DNA from: an uncultured Collinsella sp.
Lineage (GTDB): Bacteria > Actinomycetota > Coriobacteriia > Coriobacteriales > Coriobacteriaceae
DNA: 6,112 nt
Reading direction: 5' to 3'
NCBI GenBank assembly: GCA_902475865.1
Contig: CABSBK010000074.1
Span: 1-6,112 of the forward strand
Part shown: piece after piece, positions 1 to 6,105 of the stretch
Numbering within the stretch: position 1 is the first letter of the stretch
How the letters are laid out: every line of letters starts with the position of its first letter
The notes under the pieces: generated by a model
The model's database searches: none
What the model was told of the DNA's origin: nothing
What the model saw: the letters and a program-made list of their open reading frames with translations, nothing else
Program-made: the position numbers and the translations under genes

Positions 1-42
1 TATATAACGCCTCCAATCATTTTGAGCGGAGGCGATTATATA
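1..42. terminator. Hairpin at the window edge, possible terminator
   Basis: Bases 1-14 pair with 28-42 through a 14-bp stem interrupted by one bulged A at 35; the 7-bp core is CGCCTCC/GGAGGCG and the outer part is TATATAA/TTATATA. The loop is 13 nt. Both flanks are A/T-rich, so the structure could end transcription in either direction, for example for an unseen gene arriving from outside the window on the plus strand or as a second stop behind feoB. The left arm touches the window edge, so its full extent and any T-run cannot be judged. Confidence 0.4.
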
Positions 43-46
43 GCAA

Positions 47-81
47 CGGCCCCGCATCTGTCAGCAACAGATGCGGGGCCG
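47..81 (-). terminator. Strong hairpin downstream of feoB, probable terminator
   Basis: A perfect 15-bp stem (47-61 with 67-81, core CGGCCCCGCATCTGT and its complement) closes a 5-nt loop, 42 bp after the feoB stop codon. On the minus strand the stem is followed by TTGCTATATAAT, a weak U-tract, so it may terminate inefficiently or act mainly as a 3'-end stabiliser. On the plus strand it is followed by AAAACAATT, which would not support termination in that direction. Confidence 0.65.
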
Positions 82-122
82 AAAACAATTCGATACACAG
101 AGGTTGCGCCGTCAATAAATAA

Positions 123-2483
123 CTAAGCCAGCCCCAGCAATATGCCCGCCGAATGCACGACAAACGCCACGATCCAGGCGACTGCCACCTGAAACGCGAA
201 CACGGCAACGGCGTAGCGCGCGCCCAGCTCGCTCTTGACGGCGCCGATGGCAGCCACGCAGGGCGGATACAGCAGCGTGAAGACCAAAAACACGTAGGCG
301 GTGAACGGCGAAAACATGGTCGACAACACCGCAGGCGAGGTCGCGCCCAAAAGCACCGTGAGGGTCGAGATGACACTCTCCTTGGCGATAAGTCCGGTGA
401 CGAGCGCCGTGGATGCACGCCAGTCGCCAAAGCCAAGCGGCGCCAGCGCCGGCGCGATGATGCTGCCGAGGCCCGCAAGCAGGCTTTGCGACTGATCGGC
501 GACCACATTAAAGCGGATATCGAACGTCTGAAGGAACCAGATGACCACGGTCGCGGCAAAGATAATGGTAAAGGCCTTGGTAATAAAGTCCTTGGCCTTA
601 TCCCATGCCAGCATCACCGTCGTCTTGACACTCGGCAAGCGGTAGTTGGGAAGCTCCATGATAAACGGCACCGGGTCGCCCTTAAATGCCGTGCGGTTGA
701 GCACCAGAGCGGCAATGCAGCCGACCGCAATGCCAATCAGATAGAGCGAGACCATGGCGGGGACCGTCGCCTGCGGGAAGAATGCTCCGCACAGCAAGCC
801 GTAAACCGGCAGCTTGGCCGAGCAGCTCATGAACGGCGTGAGCATGACGGTCATCTTGCGGTCGTGCTCGGATGGGAGCGTACGGGTCGACATGATAGCC
901 GGCACGGTGCAGCCAAACCCGACGAGCATGGGCACAAAGCTGCGGCCCGAAAGGCCAAAGCGGCGCAGCACCTTATCCATGACAAAGGCAACACGCGCCA
1001 TGTAGCCCGAGTCCTCCAGAATGGAGAGGAACAAAAAGAGCACGACGATAATCGGCAGGAAGGTCAGCACGCTGCCCACACCCGTAAGCACGCCGTCGAC
1101 AGCCAGCGAGCGCACTACGTCGTTGGTGCCGAACGCCTTGAGACCCGCATCGGCCGAGGCGATGATGGCAGCGATGCCGTCCTCCATAAGTCCCTGCAAC
1201 GCCGCGCCGATCACGCCAAACGTCAGCCAAAAGACGAGACCCATGATCACCAGGAACGCCGGGATGGCCGTGTAACGACCCGTCAGGATGCGGTCAATCT
1301 TGACGGAGCGTACGTGCTCGCGGCTCTCGTGCGGCTTGACGACGCAACGCCCGCACACGTCGCCGATAAAGCCGAAGCGCATGTCAGCCAGCGCAGATAG
1401 ACGGTCGGTGCCGGCCTCGCCCTCCATTTGGCTAATGATGTGCTCGATGGCGTCGAGCTCGTTGCGGTCCAGGTGAAGCGCCTCGGTCACCAGCTCGTCG
1501 CCCTCCACCAGCTTGGTCGCCGCAAAACGCACGGGAATGTGCGCCGTCGCGGCATGGTCCTCGATAAGGTTGGCGATGCCGTGAATGCAGCGATGCAGCG
1601 CGCCGCCGTCCGGACCATCGGGCGCGCAGAAGTCCAGGCGACCGGGACGCTCGCGGAACCGCGCCACGTGCAAGGCATGATCCACCAACTCGCCAATACC
1701 CTCGTTGCGGGCAGCACTAATGGGAACAACAGGCACGCCCAGCAGGCTCTCGAGCAGGTTGACGTCTACGGCGCCGCCGTTGGCCGTCACCTCGTCCATC
1801 ATGTTGAGCGCGATGACCATGGGTCGATCGAGCTCCATAAGCTGCAGCGTCAGGTAAAGGTTACGCTCGATGTTGGTGGCGTCGATGATATCGATGATGG
1901 CGTCCGGGCGCTCGTCGAGGATGAACTGACGGCTCACGACCTCCTCGCCTGTGTACGGCGACAGGGAGTAAATGCCGGGCAGGTCGGTAACGCTTGCCTC
2001 GGGGTGGTTGCGGATGGTGCCATCTTTGCGGTCGACCGTCACGCCAGGAAAGTTACCGACATGCTGGTTGGAGCCTGTCAGCTGGTTGAACAGCGTGGTC
2101 TTGCCGCAGTTTTGGTTGCCGGCGAGAGCAAAATGCAGCGGTGCGCCCTCGGGCACGGCCGTCTTTGCCGCGCGGGGCGAATACGTCCCCTCGCCCAGGG
2201 CCGGATGCTCCGTCGTGCCGATTGCGGCGTTAGCGCGCGGACCCGTATCGGTGTCGTGAATGCCCACGAGCTCGATGCGAGCGGCATCGTCCTTGCGCAG
2301 CGTCAACTCATAGCCACGCAGGCGAATCTCGAGCGGGTCGCCCATGGGGGCGTACTTCATCATGGTGACTTCGGTGCCCGGCGTTAGGCCCATGTCCAAA
2401 ATATGTTGTCGGAGTGCCTGGTCGTCCGATGTCACCGATGCGACAACGGCGTCCTTTCCAATCTCGAGTGTATCGAGCTTCAC
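123..2483 (-). CDS. feoB: FeoA-FeoB fusion, ferrous iron transporter
   Basis: Imports Fe(II) across the cytoplasmic membrane. Residues 1-75 form a FeoA-type SH3-like domain (starts MKLDTLEIGK, contains HILDMGLTPG). An Ala/Pro-rich linker (about 76-113) leads to the FeoB GTPase domain: G1 GNQNCGKT at 122-129, switch-I Thr in NFPGVTVD near 149, G3 DLPG at 167-170, G4 NMMD at 227-230, G5 SAA at 256-258. A helical GDI-like spacer (about 280-390) precedes a polytopic membrane domain from about 405 to the end, with gate motifs GFGCTVPAIMSTRTL (522-536) and PFMSCSAKLPVYG (550-562) and a third conserved Cys in YPPCVAAIG (739-747). The length of 786 fits FeoB (about 700-770) plus part of a FeoA. The GTG start is chosen because it begins the FeoA domain and has GGAGG 9 nt upstream. 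No feoC or separate feoA is visible. The gene lies behind its own promoter and likely metal-repressor operator. Identity is very secure; the fusion is read directly from one uninterrupted frame. Confidence 0.97.
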   Translation of the reverse strand: MKLDTLEIGKDAVVASVTSDDQALRQHILDMGLTPGTEVTMMKYAPMGDPLEIRLRGYELTLRKDDAARIELVGIHDTDTGPRANAAIGTTEHPALGEGTYSPRAAKTAVPEGAPLHFALAGNQNCGKTTLFNQLTGSNQHVGNFPGVTVDRKDGTIRNHPEASVTDLPGIYSLSPYTGEEVVSRQFILDERPDAIIDIIDATNIERNLYLTLQLMELDRPMVIALNMMDEVTANGGAVDVNLLESLLGVPVVPISAARNEGIGELVDHALHVARFRERPGRLDFCAPDGPDGGALHRCIHGIANLIEDHAATAHIPVRFAATKLVEGDELVTEALHLDRNELDAIEHIISQMEGEAGTDRLSALADMRFGFIGDVCGRCVVKPHESREHVRSVKIDRILTGRYTAIPAFLVIMGLVFWLTFGVIGAALQGLMEDGIAAIIASADAGLKAFGTNDVVRSLAVDGVLTGVGSVLTFLPIIVVLFLFLSILEDSGYMARVAFVMDKVLRRFGLSGRSFVPMLVGFGCTVPAIMSTRTLPSEHDRKMTVMLTPFMSCSAKLPVYGLLCGAFFPQATVPAMVSLYLIGIAVGCIAALVLNRTAFKGDPVPFIMELPNYRLPSVKTTVMLAWDKAKDFITKAFTIIFAATVVIWFLQTFDIRFNVVADQSQSLLAGLGSIIAPALAPLGFGDWRASTALVTGLIAKESVISTLTVLLGATSPAVLSTMFSPFTAYVFLVFTLLYPPCVAAIGAVKSELGARYAVAVFAFQVAVAWIVAFVVHSAGILLGLA

Positions 2484-2492
2484 GTCCGTGTT

Positions 2493-2497
2493 CCTCC
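2493..2497 (-). promoter_or_regulatory. Ribosome binding site of feoB (decides GTG start)
   Basis: On the minus strand GGAGG lies within a G-rich run, 9 nt before the GTG at 2483-2481. The protein from that GTG begins exactly at the expected N-terminus of a FeoA domain, and no ATG fits better. Confidence 0.75.
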
Positions 2498-2502
2498 CCC
2501 GG

Positions 2503-2515
2503 CGCCCACAGGGCG
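2503..2515 (-). other. Short hairpin in the feoB leader
   Basis: CGCCC-ACA-GGGCG (plus-strand reading) is a perfect 5-bp stem with a 3-nt loop, ending 5 nt upstream of the feoB ribosome binding site. It could modulate ribosome access or be chance in GC-rich sequence; no riboswitch architecture is recognised. Confidence 0.3.
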
Positions 2516-2532
2516 TTGCATTTTGTTTATCT

Positions 2533-2566
2533 TGGCTAACCGTTTGCCATGGCTAACCATTTAACC
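2533..2566 (-). promoter_or_regulatory. Candidate metal-repressor operator of feoB (DtxR/IdeR/MntR-like)
   Basis: On the plus strand TGGCTAACC occurs at 2533-2541 and 2550-2558 (17-bp period), followed by TTTAACC at 2560-2566. Read on the minus strand the repeats are GGTTAGCCA, identical over GGTTAGCC to the core half of the known DtxR/IdeR consensus TWAGGTTAGSCTAACCTWA; the second half of that consensus is poorly matched. Independently, 2542-2557 (GTTTGCCATGGCTAAC) is a dyad with 7 of 8 pairs matched. The block begins just downstream of the predicted -10 and covers the expected transcription start, the place where a repressor would block feoB when iron (or manganese) is plentiful. Repeats and dyad are seen; the regulator family is inferred. 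Confidence 0.45.
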
Positions 2567-2570
2567 ACGC

Positions 2571-2600
2571 ATGATAGCGCGAACACATAGTGACGTTCAA
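2571..2600 (-). promoter_or_regulatory. Predicted promoter of feoB
   Basis: On the minus strand a -35-like TTGAAC (2600-2595) and a -10-like TATCAT (2576-2571) are separated by 18 bp. TATCAT matches TATAAT at 5 of 6 positions and TTGAAC matches TTGACA at 4 of 6. Transcription would start near 2564, giving a leader of about 80 nt that contains the candidate operator. It lies in the 184-bp gap between the hydrolase and feoB, supporting independent transcription of feoB. Confidence 0.55.
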
Positions 2601-2667
2601 TTAACATATTGCCGCCCTGGCGGGCTCGCAGCGTCAAGTGGTTACGCGGTTTGGTAAAACGCCGTAA

Positions 2668-3570
2668 CTAAAACCCGTGGCGCTCTAGGAAGCGGAAGGC
2701 TAGGCGAATCCATGGACGGACAGCCACCTGCTTATCCTCGTTGTCGACTGCGGTGTTGGCGTTGCCGAGCGAAAGGCCGTGGCCGCCTTGGTCAAAAACG
2801 TGCATCTCGCACGCGACGCCCTCCTCGGCCATGCGCTGCGCAAACGGATAGACCTGTGCGATCGGCGCCGTCTTGTCGTCGGACACGCCCCACACAAAGG
2901 TCGGCGGCATCTGGCGCGAAACGTGCGTGGTGGGGCAGATGTCGGCCAGGTGCTCGTCGGTCGCCTCGCCGCCCGTCACCATCGACAGATAGTCGTTGAG
3001 CAGATCGCGCCCCGTCTTGCCGCCCGTCTTGGGTACACGCAAGTCAATGCGCGGATCGCGCGTCTGCATGTCGCGCACATAGGCAAAGTCGAGCAATGGA
3101 TAGCCCAGCACCACGGCATCGGGACGAATGTCGTCCGGACGCGCCCCCGCCAGGCCCGCGAAGGGACCGGTCTTCCACTGTGTCGCCAGCGAGGCGCAGA
3201 TCATACCGCCCGCAGAAAAGCCCACAACGCACACGCGCTTGGGATCGACATGCCACTCGTCGGCATTCGCACGAACCGTGGCGACCATCTTGGCAAGATC
3301 TGCCTGGGGGTGCGGAAAGCTCACGTCACCCGTGCCACTCGTCACATAGTTGAGCACAAAGGCCTGGTAACCGTGATCCAAAAACGCAAACGCCACCGGG
3401 TCCTGCTCGTGCGGAGCGATATGCGTAAACCCGCCTCCGCCGCAGATGATCACCGCGGGGCGGCGGCCATTGGGCTTGTCGGGGAGCGGCTCGGCGCCCA
3501 GATACGTAAACGTCGCCGGATATTCCTCGGTCGGCTCCTCGCCCCACAGCGCATGGTTCTCGACAATCAT
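2668..3570 (-). CDS. Alpha/beta hydrolase, esterase-like
   Basis: A 300-residue serine hydrolase, probably a cytoplasmic carboxyl-/acetyl-esterase related to the BD-FAE/acetylxylan esterase group; the natural substrate cannot be read from sequence. Oxyanion-hole region CGGGGF at 43-48 follows the first core strand (AVIIC), the nucleophile elbow GFSAGG at 117-122 places the catalytic Ser at 119, the acid is probably Asp232 in SDDKTAP, and the base is His264 in GGHGLS, so a full Ser-Asp-His triad in canonical order is present. There is no signal peptide or membrane segment. The ATG at 3570 is chosen because AAGGGAG lies 5 nt upstream, a strong promoter sits immediately before it, and the protein from there has the normal family length. 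The same frame stays open to 3909, but that extension covers the promoter and runs antisense into the PTS gene. It is transcribed divergently from the PTS gene, and feoB follows in the same direction after 184 bp. No clear terminator follows its stop. Fold assignment is secure, substrate unknown. Confidence 0.9.
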   Translation of the reverse strand: MIVENHALWGEEPTEEYPATFTYLGAEPLPDKPNGRRPAVIICGGGGFTHIAPHEQDPVAFAFLDHGYQAFVLNYVTSGTGDVSFPHPQADLAKMVATVRANADEWHVDPKRVCVVGFSAGGMICASLATQWKTGPFAGLAGARPDDIRPDAVVLGYPLLDFAYVRDMQTRDPRIDLRVPKTGGKTGRDLLNDYLSMVTGGEATDEHLADICPTTHVSRQMPPTFVWGVSDDKTAPIAQVYPFAQRMAEEGVACEMHVFDQGGHGLSLGNANTAVDNEDKQVAVRPWIRLAFRFLERHGF

Positions 3571-3575
3571 ATGTG

Positions 3576-3582
3576 CTCCCTT
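3576..3582 (-). promoter_or_regulatory. Ribosome binding site of the hydrolase (decides start)
   Basis: AAGGGAG on the minus strand is 5 nt before the ATG at 3570-3568. It is the only good site in this frame: the possible upstream GTG and TTG codons I inspected lack one. Confidence 0.75.
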
Positions 3583-3589
3583 CGCGCAA

Positions 3590-3617
3590 ATTATGCGCCC
3601 TTGTTTTTCGTTTTCAA
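3590..3617 (-). promoter_or_regulatory. Predicted promoter of the alpha/beta hydrolase
   Basis: On the minus strand TTGAAA (3617-3612, 5 of 6 to TTGACA) and CATAAT (3595-3590, 5 of 6 to TATAAT) are 16 bp apart. Transcription would start near 3583, right at the ribosome binding site, leaving a leader of only about 13 nt. This is the best promoter match in the window. Confidence 0.65.
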
Positions 3618-3733
3618 GCGTACCCCACTTGGGCCCGTGGCACAGAAACACTTCAGCAATAAGCTTCCCATCAACTGATATATCACATAATCCCAGCTCA
3701 GGACCATCGCTGAGCAGCGTAGAATGAGGGATG

Positions 3734-3760
3734 TTGACCAAGCCGCGAAACACATATGAA
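3734..3760 (+). promoter_or_regulatory. Weak candidate promoter of the PTS EIIA gene
   Basis: TTGACC (3734-3739) is a good -35-like box, but the only nearby -10-like hexamer is TATGAA (3755-3760) with a short 15-bp spacer. TAGAAT at 3720-3725 is a better -10 but lacks a clear -35. The gene must have a promoter in the 244-bp divergent region, yet neither candidate is convincing. Confidence 0.25.
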
Positions 3761-3767
3761 ACGTTTC
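3758..3767 (+). promoter_or_regulatory. Palindrome GAAACGTTTC, possible LacI/CcpA-family operator
   Basis: A perfect 10-bp palindrome with a central CG lies 47 bp upstream of the PTS EIIA start codon. Central-CG palindromes of the form GAAACGTTTC are typical of operators bound by LacI/GalR-family sugar regulators. It resembles a CcpA cre but its half-sites are one base shorter than the cre consensus. It overlaps the weak -10 at 3755-3760, so it could be a repressor site. The palindrome is seen; the regulator is inferred. Confidence 0.4.
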
Positions 3768-3814
3768 CGGCAAACCAAACGCGCGATATGCGCCTATTTA
3801 AGTTGGAGGCAACT

Positions 3815-4378
3815 ATGGGTCTGCTCGATTCGCTTAAGTCCACCTTCACCTCGACGGGCGAGGCGTCCGTTCCGCCCGCAGCAAGCTTCGCCACCCGCGA
3901 AGGCGTCATCTATGCCCCCGTCAACGGCGTGCTCGTCAACCTGAACGAGGTCCCCGACGAGACGATCGCCTCGGGCATGCTTGGCCAGGGCTATGGCATC
4001 GAGCCCATTACCGGCACCATCTATGCGCCCGCCAACGGCCGCATCGGCGCTACCACCGTCACCAACCACTCCATTGGCATGATCACCGAGGACGGTCTTC
4101 GCGTGTTCATCCATGTTGGCCTGGGCACCGTGGAAATGAACGGCAAGGGTTTTGCCCGCTTTGTCGAGATGGGCGATGTGGTCAAGGCAGGCCAGCCGCT
4201 CATCAGCTTCGACCGCGAGGCCATTAAGGCCGCTGGTCACGAGGACATCGTGACCGTCATCGTCTCCGAGCTCGATCGTCTTAAGAGCATCGACCATGTC
4301 GGCGAGTCTGGAACGCTTATCGGCGGCAACCCGCTCGTCAAGCTGGGCGACCCGCTGCTGGTGGCCAAGACCAAGTAG
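3815..4378 (+). CDS. crr: Glucose-type PTS EIIA component, stand-alone
   Basis: A 187-residue soluble EIIA of the Glc family, the cytoplasmic phosphocarrier that takes phosphate from HPr and passes it to an EIIB domain during sugar uptake. Family signatures are complete: IYAPVNG at 32-38, [17 protein letters not shown] at 61-77, the supporting histidine His85 in TNHSIGM, and the phosphorylated histidine His100 in [16 protein letters not shown] (98-113). The length fits a free crr-type protein (about 160-190), with a short non-conserved N-terminal tail (about 1-26) before the beta-sandwich. The ATG at 3815 is preceded by GGAGG (3805-3809) with a 5-nt gap; an upstream in-frame ATG at 3731 lacks such a site. 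No EIIB or EIIC is adjacent, so it presumably serves one or more EIICB permeases encoded elsewhere, which makes the exact sugar (glucose, N-acetylglucosamine, sucrose or other) undecidable here. In some bacteria this protein also regulates other transporters; that is family knowledge, not shown here. It is monocistronic, with its own terminator. Confidence 0.94.
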   Translation: MGLLDSLKSTFTSTGEASVPPAASFATREGVIYAPVNGVLVNLNEVPDETIASGMLGQGYGIEPITGTIYAPANGRIGATTVTNHSIGMITEDGLRVFIHVGLGTVEMNGKGFARFVEMGDVVKAGQPLISFDREAIKAAGHEDIVTVIVSELDRLKSIDHVGESGTLIGGNPLVKLGDPLLVAKTK

Positions 4379-4415
4379 TCAGGCCCCGCGCCACACAGCC
4401 AAAAGGCACCTCGTC

Positions 4416-4449
4416 AAGCGCCCGCGACCATTTGGCCGCGGGCGCTTTT
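4416..4449 (+). terminator. Intrinsic terminator of the PTS EIIA gene
   Basis: A perfect 11-bp stem, AAGCGCCCGCG (4416-4426) with its complement (4437-4447), closes a 10-nt loop and runs into TTTTCGTTTG. It starts 37 bp after the stop codon and separates this gene from asnS. Confidence 0.88.
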
Positions 4450-4504
4450 CGTTTGAAAAACCATCCCGCCAATGCCTTATCTGTATAGCCCAAATGAGCC
4501 GAGC

Positions 4505-4513
4505 TGCTAGAAT
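4505..4513 (+). promoter_or_regulatory. Candidate extended -10 promoter of asnS
   Basis: TGC-TAGAAT gives an extended -10 (TGn plus 5 of 6 bases of TATAAT). There is no good -35 at 16-18 bp upstream, as is tolerated by extended -10 promoters. Transcription would start near 4520, leaving a leader of about 40 nt, too short for a T-box riboswitch. Confidence 0.4.
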
Positions 4514-4550
4514 ATCGAACTGTATGGATAACTATCATTCAACCGTTATG

Positions 4551-4555
4551 GGAGG
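4551..4555 (+). promoter_or_regulatory. Ribosome binding site of asnS (decides GTG start)
   Basis: GGAGG lies 4 nt before the GTG at 4560. In-frame ATGs at 4524 and 4548 also precede asnS, but the one at 4548 abuts this site and the one at 4524 lacks one, and both would add residues before the conserved N-terminus. Confidence 0.72.
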
Positions 4556-4559
4556 ATAC

Positions 4560-5963
4560 GTGAACCGCACCAAAATCGCGCAGCTCTACGCCGACGCCGA
4601 GTCGCTCGGCGGCCAGACCGTCACCGTCGCCGGCTGGGTCAAGTCCGTCCGCGACATGAAGAACTTTGGCTTTGTTACGCTCAACGACGGCAGCTGCTTC
4701 CGCGACCTGCAGGTCGTCATGAACCGCGAGGCGCTCGACAACTACGACGAGATCGCCCATCAAAACGTCTCGGCTGCCCTCATCTGCACCGGCACCGTCA
4801 AGCTGACCCCCGATGCGCCCCAGCCTTTCGAGGTTTCTGCCACCTCCATCGAGGTCGAGGGCGTCAGCGCCCCGGATTACCCGCTGCAGAAGAAGCGCGC
4901 AACCGTCGAGTTCCTGCGCACCCAGCAGCACCTGCGCAGCCGCACCAACCTGTTCCGAGCCGTGTTCCGCATCCGCTCTGTCGCGGCTGCGGCCATCCAC
5001 CGCTTCTTCCAGGAGCAGGGCTTTGTCTACGTCAACACCCCCATCATCACCACGAGTGACTGCGAGGGCGCCGGCGAGATGTTCCGCGTGACCACGCTCG
5101 ACCCCAAAAATCCGCCCCTCACCGAGTCCGGCGAGGTCGACTGGAGCCAGGACGTCTTTGGCAAGCACGCGAGCCTCACCGTGTCCGGCCAGCTCAACGC
5201 CGAGAACTTTGCCATGGCCTTTGGCAAGGTGTACACCTTTGGCCCCACCTTCCGCGCCGAAAACTCCAACACCACGCGCCACGCCGCCGAGTTTTGGATG
5301 ATCGAGCCCGAGATGGCCTTTGCCGATCTGAACGACTACATGGATAACGCCGAAGCCATGCTCAAGTACGTCCTCAAGGACGTTATGGCCACCTGCCCCG
5401 ACGAGCTCAACATGCTCAACAAGTTTGTGGACAAGGGCCTGATCGAGCGCCTGGACCACGTGGCAAACTCCGACTTTGCCCGCGTTACCTACACCGATGC
5501 CATCGAGATCCTGGAGCAGGCAGTCGCTGCTGGCCACCAGTTTGATTACCCCGTCAGCTGGGGCATCGACCTGCAGACCGAGCACGAGCGCTTCCTGACC
5601 GAGGAGCACTTTAAGCGCCCGACCTTCGTAACCGACTACCCGGCAGAGATCAAGGCCTTCTATATGCGCATGAACGACGACGGCAAGACCGTCGCCGCCG
5701 CCGACTGCCTGGTGCCGGGCATCGGCGAGATCATCGGTGGCTCCCAGCGCGAGGAGCGCCTGGACCTGCTCGAGGCCCGTATCAAGGACCTGGGCATGAA
5801 TCCCGAGCAGTACAAGTACTATCTGGACCTGCGCCGCTACGGTTCCTGCAAGCACGCCGGCTACGGTCTGGGCTTCGAGCGCTTGGTGATGTACCTCACC
5901 GGCGTGGGCAACATCCGCGACGTCCTGCCGCACCCGCGCACCGTGGGCAACGCCGACTTCTAA
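4560..5963 (+). CDS. asnS: Asparaginyl-tRNA synthetase
   Basis: Class IIb aminoacyl-tRNA synthetase, 467 residues, which charges tRNA-Asn with asparagine using ATP in the cytoplasm. An N-terminal OB-fold anticodon-binding domain (about 18-105, with [18 protein letters not shown]) leads into the catalytic core. Motif 1 lies around 146-165 ([10 protein letters not shown]), the AsnRS-typical SGQLNAE at 209-215, motif 2 at about 227-252 with the signature [11 protein letters not shown] and catalytic Arg232, and motif 3 at 434-445 ([12 protein letters not shown]) with Arg441. Length and motif order are normal. The signature NSNTTRH and SGQLNAE separate it from AspRS and LysRS. The GTG start is chosen for its ribosome binding site and because the protein then begins (M)NRTKIAQLY, as expected for this family; a longer reading from ATG 4524 would add 12 residues. 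Presence of AsnRS implies direct formation of Asn-tRNA-Asn, with no need for the amidotransferase route for this tRNA. It appears to be a single-gene transcription unit. Confidence 0.97.
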   Translation: MNRTKIAQLYADAESLGGQTVTVAGWVKSVRDMKNFGFVTLNDGSCFRDLQVVMNREALDNYDEIAHQNVSAALICTGTVKLTPDAPQPFEVSATSIEVEGVSAPDYPLQKKRATVEFLRTQQHLRSRTNLFRAVFRIRSVAAAAIHRFFQEQGFVYVNTPIITTSDCEGAGEMFRVTTLDPKNPPLTESGEVDWSQDVFGKHASLTVSGQLNAENFAMAFGKVYTFGPTFRAENSNTTRHAAEFWMIEPEMAFADLNDYMDNAEAMLKYVLKDVMATCPDELNMLNKFVDKGLIERLDHVANSDFARVTYTDAIEILEQAVAAGHQFDYPVSWGIDLQTEHERFLTEEHFKRPTFVTDYPAEIKAFYMRMNDDGKTVAAADCLVPGIGEIIGGSQREERLDLLEARIKDLGMNPEQYKYYLDLRRYGSCKHAGYGLGFERLVMYLTGVGNIRDVLPHPRTVGNADF

Positions 5964-6010
5964 TACGTCGGACGCTAGCTCGCGTCGCCACACGCAAACG
6001 CTCATCGCAC

Positions 6011-6046
6011 AAGCGTCTCTCGACATCGGTCGAGAGACGCTTTTTT
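6011..6046 (+). terminator. Intrinsic terminator of asnS
   Basis: A 14-bp perfect stem (6011-6024 with 6029-6042, core AAGCGTCTCTCGA) closes an ATCG tetraloop and is followed by a T-run ending at 6046. It starts 47 bp after the asnS stop and is the clearest terminator in the window. Confidence 0.94.
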
Positions 6047-6105
6047 CAACAGCATCCGTCAAGCTTTTGGCAAGTTTTTGGTCAGTTGAGCAGGGCTGTT
6101 GAAAA
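6043..6105. repeat. 11-bp inverted repeat after asnS
   Basis: TTTTCAACAGC (6043-6053) is perfectly complementary to GCTGTTGAAAA (6095-6105), with 41 nt between. The left arm shares the T-run of the asnS terminator. It encloses the tandem repeat at 6060-6081. The function is unknown; it may be a dispersed intergenic element or the 3' end of a convergent gene's transcript. Confidence 0.4.
6060..6081. repeat. Two tandem 11-bp units
   Basis: CAAGCTTTTGG (6060-6070) is followed directly by CAAGTTTTTGG (6071-6081), 10 of 11 bases identical. The next bases (TCAGTTGAGC) continue only loosely. No coding potential is seen from 5964 to the window end. Confidence 0.5.

Noticed and set aside
153..2387. 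Long plus-strand open frames opposite feoB (153-1400 and 1428-2387)
   Set aside because: They are antisense shadows of FeoB, with composition dominated by Arg, His, Ala and Gly and no domain signatures.
2612..2623. CCGCCCTGGCGG hairpin as terminator of the hydrolase
   Set aside because: The stem is only 4-5 bp with a 2-4 nt loop and no T-run follows on the minus strand; too weak to call.
2779..3678. A 299-codon plus-strand open frame opposite the hydrolase
   Set aside because: It is antisense to a gene with an intact Ser-Asp-His triad, and its own translation shows no known motif.
3672..3687. CRP- or FNR-type site around TGATATATCACA
   Set aside because: Only one half-site matches CRP, and the TGAT/ATCA arms are 2 bp apart rather than the 4 bp expected for FNR.
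3781..3793. GCGC-GATAT-GCGC as an antiterminator (RAT-like) element before the PTS gene
   Set aside because: The stem is only 4 bp, there is no overlapping terminator, and no match to known ribonucleic antiterminator sequences.
3731..3814. Longer N-terminus for the PTS EIIA protein from ATG 3731
   Set aside because: There is no ribosome binding site before 3731, the added 28 residues would be encoded across the candidate operator, and the ATG at 3815 has GGAGG at proper distance.
4379..4559. T-box riboswitch upstream of asnS
   Set aside because: The spacer is only 181 bp and includes the upstream gene's terminator. I found no T-box core (AGGGTGGNACCGCG-like) and no terminator close before asnS.
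4539..6062. A 507-codon open frame on the minus strand opposite asnS
   Set aside because: It mirrors the whole of asnS, is rich in Val, Gly, Ala, Leu and His as expected from the complement of GC-biased codons, and has no recognisable domain. AsnRS on the plus strand is unmistakable.
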